NCBI GenBank assembly: GCA_934203355.1
Contig: CAKPZC010000053.1
Coordinates: 1-14,965 of the forward strand
Direction: 5' to 3'
DNA length: 14,965 nt
From: an uncultured Prevotella sp.
GTDB taxonomy: Bacteria > Bacteroidota > Bacteroidia > Bacteroidales > Bacteroidaceae
Under the pieces are notes generated by a model. It did no database searches. It was not told the DNA's origin and was given only the letters and a program-made list of their open reading frames with translations. Shown piece by piece: positions 1-5,622 of the stretch (position 1 is its first letter; each line of letters starts with the position of its first letter). The translations under genes and the position numbers were made by a program.

Positions 1-78
1 GAGCGTTATATTAATAATTTAACGGGTGATTTCAGCATCTGTTTTTCGGAACATCTAACTGAACACCCTATCAAATAA
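1..78 (+). CDS. 3' end of a truncated gene (C-terminal 25 codons)
   Basis: The frame is open from the first base to a TAA at 76-78 and reads ERYINNLTGDFSICFSEHLT followed by EHPIK. The start lies outside the window, so function cannot be assigned. The main support is context. The stop sits exactly where the stop of the 768-residue LRR protein sits relative to the second copy of the 103-bp repeat: last codons ATC AAA TAA, then 14 bp, then the small peptide ATG. By analogy this may be the end of another exported protein paired with the small peptide gene. The alternating polar/hydrophobic pattern (DFSICF) would suit a terminal beta strand, but the segment is too short to be sure it is coding. 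Confidence 0.4.
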   Translation, partial: ERYINNLTGDFSICFSEHLTEHPIK

Positions 79-172
79 ACACTCAGAACACTATGAAAAA
101 GAAAGAATATATAAAGCCCGAAATGAAGGTCTTCAAAATGGAGACACAGGCTATACTCGCTGGATCTTATAT
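70..172 (+). repeat. 103-bp direct repeat, copy 1 (partner 3264-3366)
   Basis: Bases 70-172 match 3264-3366 at 102 of 103 positions; the only difference is A at 90 against G at 3284. The repeat begins in the last codons of the upstream gene (ATC AAA TAA), spans the 14-bp intergenic gap, and covers codons 1-26 and two bases of codon 27 of the small peptide gene. Similarity drops sharply on both sides. Such identity across a non-coding gap points to recent duplication or gene conversion. Confidence 0.95.
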
Positions 173-254
173 CGAGAGAGCAAAGGAAGAAGATTATAGC
201 GACGAGAATATAGACAAGATTACAGAATGGGGCGGCAACATCTTTGCTGACTAA
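93..254 (+). CDS. small peptide with conserved leader-like N-terminus ending in LAGS (copy 1)
   Basis: This 53-codon ORF starts MKKKEYIKPEMKVFKMETQA, continues ILAGSYI, and ends in an acidic tail (DENIDKITEWGGNIFAD). Residues 1-27 are identical to those of a second gene at 3287-3442, and the DNA is also nearly identical there. After residue 27 the two diverge but keep a pattern: YI, two charged residues, A, acidic residues, DY, and a final I-F/Y-A-D. The lysine-rich start, KPE and a small-residue LAGS boundary resemble a recurring type of short Bacteroidales protein, and the layout resembles peptide precursors with a constant leader and a variable C-terminus. There is no transmembrane stretch or classic signal peptide. 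Coding is supported by the duplicated frame. Function is unknown; no maturation enzyme or transporter is nearby. Confidence 0.75.
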   Translation: MKKKEYIKPEMKVFKMETQAILAGSYIERAKEEDYSDENIDKITEWGGNIFAD

Positions 255-272
255 GAAGCCTCACCCCCAACT

Positions 273-292
273 CTCCCCAAAAGGGAGGGGAG
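273..292 (+). terminator. C-rich/G-rich hairpin downstream of small peptide gene
   Basis: CTCCCC (273-278) pairs with GGGGAG (287-292) around an 8-nt A-rich loop, 18 bp after the stop codon at 254. An alternative pairing CTCCC/GGGAG is also possible. There is no T-run downstream (AGTAATTAGA), so termination is only likely. The CCCCAA…AAAAGGGAGGGG shape resembles a dispersed intergenic hairpin type common in Bacteroidetes genomes. Confidence 0.4.
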
Positions 293-337
293 TAATTAGA
301 CTTATTGGGGATGTATTAGCTTAAGACTATACATAAG

Positions 338-377
338 TTAGGGTTGCAAACGGCGCCAATACCGTTTGCAGCCCTAA
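338..377 (+). terminator. 16-bp hairpin, possible terminator or transcribed structure
   Basis: TTAGGGTTGCAAACGG (338-353) pairs with CCGTTTGCAGCCCTAA (362-377) through 16 positions with a single G-U wobble, leaving an 8-nt loop CGCCAATA. It is followed by TTGATTTTATTATA, a moderately T-rich stretch. It lies 83 bp after the small peptide stop, so it is the best candidate for the end of that transcript. No ORF is credible across it. Confidence 0.5.
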
Positions 378-450
378 TTGATTTTATTATATGCCGTAAT
401 GTTAAGCAAAGTATTGTCGTTGATTGTCGGTATTTGTTGTCTCCTCTCAT

Positions 451-538
451 AATCCACAAACCACGGAATTTAAATCTATATTTCACGGAATTTAAATCCA
501 CAAATTACGGAATTTAAATCCACAAATTACGGAAAAGC
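451..538 (+). repeat. 22-bp tandem repeat, about 3.7 copies
   Basis: Four consecutive units begin at 451, 473, 495 and 517. The consensus is AATCCACAAATTACGGAATT followed by TA. Unit 2 is the most divergent in its first half (AATCTATATTTC), and unit 4 loses the match after ACGGAA. The unit holds an imperfect palindrome (AATTCCGTAATT read on the - strand). The 255-517 stretch otherwise contains only the two hairpins above and no credible gene. Confidence 0.85.
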
Positions 539-751
539 CTTGTTTTCGATTTGGTATTTTCATGCTCGGAGCAGCATAGCAAAGGTCATAGCTGGTATAA
601 GGGCAGATATGATGGCAAATTTGCATCGACCATAGATACAGAAAAGATGAAAGCCCCATCATTCAAAATGATTCTAACAGCTGTAGGCAACCTTGCCTAC
701 AAACGAGAAGATGGCATATACATAGTTCCCATCAGCTGTCTAAAGCATTGA
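518..751 (+). pseudogene. 3' remnant of an unidentified gene
   Basis: A frame open from just after a TAA at 515-517 runs to a TGA at 749-751. It has no ATG before codon 44; only a TTG at 551 could serve as an earlier start. The translation looks protein-like, with HSWYKGRYDGKFAST, KAPSFKMILTAVGN and a final DGIYIVPISCLKH. The frame begins inside a copy of the 22-bp repeat. A hairpin with a T-rich tail lies 14 bp after the stop, as expected for a real gene end. The simplest reading is the C-terminal ~75 codons of a gene whose 5' part was lost, with the repeat tract at the break. The family is not recognised with certainty. A short intact gene starting at TTG is the alternative. Confidence 0.4.
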
Positions 752-765
752 ATGGATATTCAAAC

Positions 766-808
766 AAAATACCTCATGGCACTCATGTCATGGGGTATTT
801 TCATTTCA
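766..808 (+). terminator. Rho-independent terminator after the coding remnant
   Basis: AAAATACCTCATG (766-778) pairs with CATGGGGTATTTT (789-801) over 13 positions with one wobble pair and a 10-nt loop. The right arm runs into TTTTCATTTCATTTT. It starts 14 bp after the TGA at 749-751. Confidence 0.65.
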
Positions 809-857
809 TTTTGCGTCTTTTGCGTCTCTTTTTTATGTTTTTGCGTCATTTTGCGTC
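809..857 (+). repeat. four direct copies of TTTTGCGTC upstream of the LRR protein promoter
   Basis: TTTTGCGTC occurs at 809-817, 818-826, 839-847 and 849-857, as two pairs offset by about 30 bp (three helical turns). The cluster lies between the terminator at 766-808 and the -7 box at 891. This is the right distance for a multi-copy activator or repressor site, but no binding protein is known to me for this motif. Confidence 0.6.
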
Positions 858-890
858 TGCCTAAAATTAAGCAGATATGATTATTATTGG

Positions 891-898
891 TAATTTTG
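891..898 (+). promoter_or_regulatory. putative Bacteroidetes -7 box for the LRR surface protein
   Basis: TAATTTTG matches the Bacteroidetes -7 consensus TAnnTTTG. No good TTTG/TTG is found at the matching -33 position (around 867-872), so the promoter may need an activator; the TTTTGCGTC repeats end 33 bp upstream. The predicted leader is about 60 nt before the ATG at 966. Confidence 0.4.
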
Positions 899-965
899 CA
901 CAGATATGTGGGCATCTCTATATATGTCTATTGCCTTTTCAATTAATTATCAACAATAAATAAGT

Positions 966-3272
966 ATGAAAAAATCTACTATTTCTAAACAATGGTCTAA
1001 CACAACAGACCTTTTCTCAACTCTTGCTGTCAAAAGCCGCAAGCTCTCTATGCTTTGGTTGATGTTACTCACGTTGTTGCTTCTGCCTACCAGCATGGTG
1101 GCGCAGAACACAACAGAAGACCCTCGCTGTGCTTTATTCAATGGCTTGGATGGTATAAGCGATGTTACCATTACTGACAATAGCAGTTATCCTTGGCAGA
1201 TGCTGAACTTGAATGCCAAAGGAATGGAGAATCTTGGCTTTAAAATCCCCCCAAAAAGCACAGGACTGATGTCAAGTAATTATAATATGGATAGAAGCAC
1301 TTCAGAGACTGTAGTCAATTTCACAGTAGAAAAGCCTATGTTATTGACATTCAAGTTTCTCGTTTCTTCTGAACAGCTTTGTGATAATGCCACTATTACT
1401 TTAGATGACAAAGAGTCTCGGAAGATTAGCGGAATGAAGCAAATAGAGAATAAAGCATTATTATCTGTTGGCAAGCATTCTTTGAAGTTGTCTTACACAA
1501 AAAACGGCTCAGGATATAAAAATGCCGACCGCACATGCATATACGATCTGAAAACAGCAACCACTTATTCTGAATATGTTGCAGACTACGATGCTACGAA
1601 CTCTACATTGACTTTCAAAAAAATCACTTCTGACAAATTGGAAGGTCTTGATTTAAGCCGTATGGCTATAGTAAATGACGGACAGACGATGAAAGATATG
1701 TGCACTAATAATTATAGCAGTATCAAGAATATCATTTTCGATGAGAGTTTCAAGACTTACGCTCCTACATCGTTGAGAGAATTCTTTAAAAACTGCAAAG
1801 CATTGGAAACAATTTCAGGTCTTGAAAATTTGAATACAGCGAATGTGACGGATATGAACTCTATGTTCTCTGGATGCTCCGCTCTCAAATCTCTCGACCT
1901 CAAAAACTTCAACACCGAGAATGTGAGGGATATGAACTTTATGTTCCTTAAATGCTCCGCTCTCACCTCTCTCGACCTCAAAAACTTCAAAACAGCGAGG
2001 GTGAAGCATATGTACTATATGTTCTCTGGATGCTCCGCTCTCACCTCTCTCGACCTCAAAAACTTCAACACCGAGAAGGTGACGGATATGTACAATATGT
2101 TTGATGGATGCTCCGACCTCACCTCTCTCGACCTCACTAACTTCAACACAACGAAGGTGACGAATATGAGCAATATGTTCTCTTTCTGCTCCGCTCTCAC
2201 CTCTCTCGACCTCACTAACTTCAACACAACGAATGTGACGTATATGTACAATATGTTCGATGGATGCTCCGCTCTCACCTCTCTCGACCTCACTAACTTC
2301 AACACAGCGAATGTGGAGCGTATGCAAGAAATGTTCAAAGGTTGCTCTACTCTCCAAAGTATCTATGTCAGTGACAATTTTGTTGTGACAGGAATAAAAT
2401 ATGAAAGTTATAAAAAGAATTTGTTTACAGATTGTAAAGCGCTCAAGGGTGCTCTTCCAGAGTATAAAGATACTAAGACAAGCGGCGATTACGCCAACTA
2501 TGTGGATGGCTACTTCAGCAAGCTGGTAGGCAAGAATGGTGAGGAGAAGATAGGAGCAGCGGGGGAACCTCTTGCAGCGAACAATCTCACTCTTGACGAC
2601 AACAAGGACTTCGTAGCTTACGAGCCGTTCGCAGCCAAGGCTGCATCTTATAGCCGTACTATTAACACTACATGGGCTACGCTCTGCTTGCCTTTCGAGG
2701 TATCGCTCGATGGTAAGAACTTCCGTGCCTTCAAGCTTCTTTCGGCTGATGATGCTACAGGAACTGTAGAACTCGAAGAGATAGAGACAAGCTTCGAGGC
2801 TGGTACTCCTGTTATCATCAAGATGAAGGATGGTGAAACACAGCTCAAATTCTCTGTAGCTAACAAGGCAATAGCAAAAGAAGTTCAGACCTCAAAGACT
2901 GCTGACGGCAACTATCAGCTACAGGGTCTCTACACCCAAAAGGTGTTCGACAAGGATGCTGACAACAACTGCTACATCGTAAAGGGCGACAAGCTGATGA
3001 ACCCTGCCAAGCTGTTGGAGAATACAAAGGTACAAAAGGTGGCAAGCAAGCCATTCCGTGCTTACATGGTAGACAACTCTTCTGCTCATGCTGGCGCCAA
3101 GATGTTCTGCATCGGCATAAGTGGCAACTCTACAGCCATCGACAGCCTCAACACTATTGCAGACGACAATGCCATATACTACGACCTTCAGGGCAAGCGC
3201 CTCAACGAGCCTCAAAAGGGTATCAACATCGTGAAGCGTGGAGGCAAGACAATGAAAGTTATAATCAAATAA
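966..3272 (+). CDS. BspA-like leucine-rich repeat (DUF285, 26-residue repeat) surface protein
   Basis: This 768-residue exported protein has a signal peptide with a long n-region (residues 1-29), a hydrophobic core LWLMLLTLLLL near 30-40, and likely cleavage near MVA/QN at 46-47. Residues ~48-250 form a beta-rich domain I do not recognise. Residues 267-474 are eight 26-residue units of the type found in BspA-family surface proteins (NVTDMxxMFxGCSALTSLDL then xNFNT). A second module (~545-705, with TWATLCLPFEV and PFRAYMV) is typical of Prevotella secreted proteins. The end (DLQGKRLNEPQKGINIVKRG then GKTMKVIIK) resembles a type IX secretion/anchoring signal. BspA relatives bind host or bacterial surfaces; an adhesin role here is inferred. 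The small peptide gene follows after 14 bp and is probably cotranscribed. Confidence 0.88.
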   Translation: MKKSTISKQWSNTTDLFSTLAVKSRKLSMLWLMLLTLLLLPTSMVAQNTTEDPRCALFNGLDGISDVTITDNSSYPWQMLNLNAKGMENLGFKIPPKSTGLMSSNYNMDRSTSETVVNFTVEKPMLLTFKFLVSSEQLCDNATITLDDKESRKISGMKQIENKALLSVGKHSLKLSYTKNGSGYKNADRTCIYDLKTATTYSEYVADYDATNSTLTFKKITSDKLEGLDLSRMAIVNDGQTMKDMCTNNYSSIKNIIFDESFKTYAPTSLREFFKNCKALETISGLENLNTANVTDMNSMFSGCSALKSLDLKNFNTENVRDMNFMFLKCSALTSLDLKNFKTARVKHMYYMFSGCSALTSLDLKNFNTEKVTDMYNMFDGCSDLTSLDLTNFNTTKVTNMSNMFSFCSALTSLDLTNFNTTNVTYMYNMFDGCSALTSLDLTNFNTANVERMQEMFKGCSTLQSIYVSDNFVVTGIKYESYKKNLFTDCKALKGALPEYKDTKTSGDYANYVDGYFSKLVGKNGEEKIGAAGEPLAANNLTLDDNKDFVAYEPFAAKAASYSRTINTTWATLCLPFEVSLDGKNFRAFKLLSADDATGTVELEEIETSFEAGTPVIIKMKDGETQLKFSVANKAIAKEVQTSKTADGNYQLQGLYTQKVFDKDADNNCYIVKGDKLMNPAKLLENTKVQKVASKPFRAYMVDNSSAHAGAKMFCIGISGNSTAIDSLNTIADDNAIYYDLQGKRLNEPQKGINIVKRGGKTMKVIIK
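1764..2387 (+). repeat. 78-bp coding tandem repeat (26-residue LRR units)
   Basis: Eight units of exactly 78 bp start at 1764, 1842, 1920, 1998, 2076, 2154, 2232 and 2310. The first and last are divergent; the inner six are very similar in DNA, sharing blocks such as CTCACCTCTCTCGACCTCA and AACTTCAACAC. Identity extends to synonymous positions, which suggests recent expansion by unequal recombination or slippage. The same strong periodicity opens long false frames on the opposite strand. Confidence 0.93.
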
Positions 3273-3366
3273 ACACTCAGAACGCTATGAAAAAGAAAGA
3301 ATATATAAAGCCCGAAATGAAGGTCTTCAAAATGGAGACACAGGCTATACTCGCTGGATCTTATAT
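3264..3366 (+). repeat. 103-bp direct repeat, copy 2 (partner 70-172)
   Basis: This is the second copy, at an offset of exactly 3194 bp, with one mismatch at 3284. It begins in the last codons of the LRR protein gene and ends in codon 27 of the second small peptide gene. Confidence 0.95.
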
Positions 3367-3442
3367 TAAAAAAGCATCGGATGAAGATTACAGAAATTCA
3401 GACGTATATATGGATGAATACGACTGCATCTATGCTGACTAA
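3287..3442 (+). CDS. small peptide with conserved leader-like N-terminus ending in LAGS (copy 2)
   Basis: This 51-codon ORF has residues 1-27 identical to the first copy (…KMETQAILAGSYI). Its own tail is KKASDEDYRNSDVYMDEYDC then IYAD. The tail is acidic and tyrosine-rich and has one cysteine, unlike copy 1. The start is fixed by conservation with copy 1; no Shine-Dalgarno is visible, as is usual in Bacteroidetes. The gene begins 14 bp after the LRR protein stop, so translational coupling or a shared transcript is likely. The function is unknown. The conserved first half and variable second half would fit a peptide precursor or a partner peptide of the upstream surface protein. No processing enzyme is encoded nearby. 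Confidence 0.75.
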   Translation: MKKKEYIKPEMKVFKMETQAILAGSYIKKASDEDYRNSDVYMDEYDCIYAD

Positions 3443-3494
3443 ATGTAGGAGGATATGGCAGGAAAGAATGGCAGGTCTGACCATTGCATTCTTG

Positions 3495-3572
3495 TAAAAA
3501 AAAAGAACAAGGAGATTTGTTTGTCCTTGATAATAGCCATTTGCATTATCAAGGACAAACAAATCTCCTTGT
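3495..3572 (-). terminator. 28-bp perfect hairpin terminator of the Omp28-like gene
   Basis: Bases 3507-3534 are the exact reverse complement of 3545-3572, giving a 28-bp stem with no mismatch and a 10-nt loop (AGCCATTTGC). On the - strand the stem is followed by TC and then nine T (A-run at 3496-3504), so it is a strong terminator for the leftward gene ending at 3627. On the + strand no T-run follows, so it would act on the small peptide transcript only as a structure. The stem contains GGAGATTTGTTT and its complement, the motif that also ends the octamer arrays. Confidence 0.8.
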
Positions 3573-3586
3573 CACTTAAAAACTAT

Positions 3587-3634
3587 CAACTTGTCAACTT
3601 GTCAACTCGTCAACTTGTCAACTAATCTACTTGT
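3587..3634 (-). repeat. 8-bp tandem array A (GTTGACAA type), overlapping a stop codon
   Basis: On the - strand six contiguous 8-bp units read variants of GTTGACAA/GTTGACGA, including GTAGATTA and ACAAGTAG-type units. The array begins inside the last codons of the 616-residue protein: Val-Asn-Lys-stop is GTT AAC AAG TAG, itself made of the repeat. Related arrays occur at 11526-11685, 11876-11923 and 12055-12110. Confidence 0.85.
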
Positions 3635-5477
3635 TAACTTTCACAGTCTTGCCCGACGCATATTTCACCACGTTCACGCCCTTCTGCATAGAGTCGAGGC
3701 GCTGACCCTGAAGGTTGTATATAGCCACTGGATAGTCTGAGCCATTGGTGTTGTTGCCCACGATAGCAATTCCCGATTCTGTACCACCTGTAACATTAGC
3801 CTTGGCAGCGTTCACAATTTTGTTGTTGGCATCAACGAGCAGTGCCACCACACGCAGTTTTGTTTTGTCCTGGATGAGCGACTGCTTTGAAGTGTTCACC
3901 ACCTTGTCAACTTCAAACTCGCCCTCGACGCTTACCGGTTCGTCCATGCCAATAGTTGCAGGCAACTGCACAAGACCACCATTGAGGCGTGTAGTGGCTA
4001 CAACAATATCGTCGAAATGAAGTCCCGAAACACTCTTCTTGCCAGTGGCAAACGGGTCTACCTCGGGCGAAGGCATAGTGCCAATATTGTCAGCCGAGTA
4101 GTAATTGCTCTGGTCCCATCCTTGACCTTTGCCGTGAAGGTCGTCGGCAACAAGCACAAACTCCACCTTATACTTATCGGCATCGGTCTGGTTCTCCACA
4201 AACACGAATGTGGCTTTAGCATTAATCTTGTCGCACTCGGCGTTGAAGGCTCCCTCGACGGCAGCCGATGCAGGGGCAAGCTTCTTGGCTTCCTCTTTCC
4301 ATATCTTCTCTATGCCGAACTCCATTTTGTCGACACCCAGATATGGGTCGAGGTTGCCATCATACAATCGGTCGATGTCTGCCGACGGGAATCCTCCACC
4401 CCATGAAGGAAAATCTTTTCCGTCCATTATCTCCATCGCGTCGCCCTGGTGGTAGGCAAGACCAATGAAGTTGGGGTGATACTTGTTCATAAGCTTCAAT
4501 CCCACATATCCACGTGGACACCATCCACACCAAGTGCCAGTATACTCCTCCAGCACTGGGTTGTGCTTGGGAATGCTGGTGAACACCACCAACTTGCCCT
4601 CGTTGGCTGTAGCCTCGCAATTCGACTCACCATTCACCTTGTCGATGGTGACAATGAGCGGATAAGTGCCCTTTGCTGCGATGGCGTCTACTTTGATGTC
4701 TACTTCGGTCGAAGCGTTGTAGATAGCAGGCAGCGGTTTCTCAAGTTCCACATTGCCCGAGCCTTCCACGTCGCCAGCCTTATAGCTATAGCCAAACGAC
4801 TTCACTCCATTATAGCCAAGATTCTTCACTGTGAGCGTCACGTCGGTTGCAGTATTCACCTGTCCGTAGATAGTGCCGAGCTCAGCAATGTTGGCTGCGT
4901 TTGCACCTACCCCAGCAATGTCTACCTCAAGAGCCGAAGAACCAACGAGCGACTTGTCGACCCACTTCATAAACGAGCGCGACGTGTGCAGGAAGAATCC
5001 CGACATACTTTGGTCGGCAACCAGGGCTATAGGGGTCTTGGTTGTTGGAGTTATGGCATCCACACTGAACGAGTAGCCCACGTATAGAGTGTCGCTGTCG
5101 ATGGTGTATGGAGTGTCGAGTGTGGCAGATGCGGTGTTGCCGTCGAATGCGGCGTCAACAGTCATCACGTCGGCAACGTTCTTGCGGTTCTCAAGAGTGA
5201 GTTTCTTGGTTATCCACACCGTCACTTTGCTGATATTCTCACTGCTCTTGAACGGGGCACGTATTGCCTCGATTTTCTTGCCTTTTAGATTCTTGTCGGC
5301 AAGCATCACAGCCACGTCGTAGTTCTCCTTCTTCTGAGTGCCAAAATACTGCAACTCCGAGTTACTCATGTTGCCTGTGAAAACGATTTTGCCATTGTCG
5401 GCATGTACTGGACTACTGAATCCAACCAAAGCTGCAACGAGCAGCATTGATTTAAGTAAAGACTTTTTGATATTCAT
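3627..5477 (-). CDS. Omp28-like secreted protein with thioredoxin-fold CGWC motif
   Basis: This 616-residue protein has a clear signal peptide (MNIKKSLLKSMLLVAALVGF, cleavage near HA/DN at 26-27). Residues ~27-295 are beta-rich repeats of adhesion/Ig-like character. From ~305 a thioredoxin-like domain begins (VLEEYTGTWCGWCPRG) with Cys317 and Cys320, followed by GFPSADIDR near 362-370, which suits the cis-proline loop. This arrangement is typical of Omp28-related outer membrane/secreted proteins of Bacteroidetes. The C-terminus (AIYNLQGQRLDSMQKGVNVV then KVNK) is a type IX-like tail similar to that of the LRR protein. A redox or disulfide role is possible but inferred; Omp28 relatives are also described as adhesins. 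The last three codons and the stop are formed by the octamer array. Confidence 0.8.
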   Translation of the reverse strand: MNIKKSLLKSMLLVAALVGFSSPVHADNGKIVFTGNMSNSELQYFGTQKKENYDVAVMLADKNLKGKKIEAIRAPFKSSENISKVTVWITKKLTLENRKNVADVMTVDAAFDGNTASATLDTPYTIDSDTLYVGYSFSVDAITPTTKTPIALVADQSMSGFFLHTSRSFMKWVDKSLVGSSALEVDIAGVGANAANIAELGTIYGQVNTATDVTLTVKNLGYNGVKSFGYSYKAGDVEGSGNVELEKPLPAIYNASTEVDIKVDAIAAKGTYPLIVTIDKVNGESNCEATANEGKLVVFTSIPKHNPVLEEYTGTWCGWCPRGYVGLKLMNKYHPNFIGLAYHQGDAMEIMDGKDFPSWGGGFPSADIDRLYDGNLDPYLGVDKMEFGIEKIWKEEAKKLAPASAAVEGAFNAECDKINAKATFVFVENQTDADKYKVEFVLVADDLHGKGQGWDQSNYYSADNIGTMPSPEVDPFATGKKSVSGLHFDDIVVATTRLNGGLVQLPATIGMDEPVSVEGEFEVDKVVNTSKQSLIQDKTKLRVVALLVDANNKIVNAAKANVTGGTESGIAIVGNNTNGSDYPVAIYNLQGQRLDSMQKGVNVVKYASGKTVKVNK

Positions 5478-5517
5478 TATGTATTAAGTAAATAAATTTG
5501 TTTGTTTCGTTGATACA

Positions 5518-5525
5518 CAAAATTA
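5518..5525 (-). promoter_or_regulatory. putative -7 box for the Omp28-like gene
   Basis: On the - strand TAATTTTG (5525 to 5518) fits TAnnTTTG and lies 40 bp before the ATG at 5477. No convincing -33 TTTG lies about 20 bp further upstream, so the call is weak. Confidence 0.35.
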
Positions 5526-5577
5526 TGGCATTCAACCTCCATACTGTTTTGATACATATAGGGAGCGAATGCCATAT
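5519..5577 (-). terminator. inverted repeat between the two leftward genes, possible terminator
   Basis: TATGGCATTC (5524-5533) and GAATGCCATA (5567-5576) form a 10-bp perfect inverted repeat with a 33-nt loop. Read leftwards the second arm is followed by ATTTTGTG, moderately T-rich. It lies 46 bp after the stop of the 582-residue gene and overlaps the putative -7 box of the next gene, so it could be a terminator or an operator dyad. The 145-bp gap holds no gene. Confidence 0.35.
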
Positions 5578-5622
5578 TTTTAAATATTTACACTATAAAA
5601 CAACTTTCTGTTTTTGTCGTCA

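Noticed and set aside
316..501. 61-codon - strand ORF over the 338-377 hairpin and the 22-bp repeats
   Set aside because: Its sequence is dictated by a hairpin and a tandem repeat, with no promoter and no protein-like features.
1757..2357. Long overlapping - strand open frames across the LRR repeat region
   Set aside because: They exist because a stop-free 78-bp unit is repeated in frame. They have no start context or independent conservation, and the + strand frame is clearly the real LRR gene.
3455..3494. Imperfect inverted repeat around AAGAATG…CATTCTT as a terminator for the second small peptide gene
   Set aside because: Pairing is interrupted and no T-run follows on the + strand; the A-run beyond it serves the leftward terminator.
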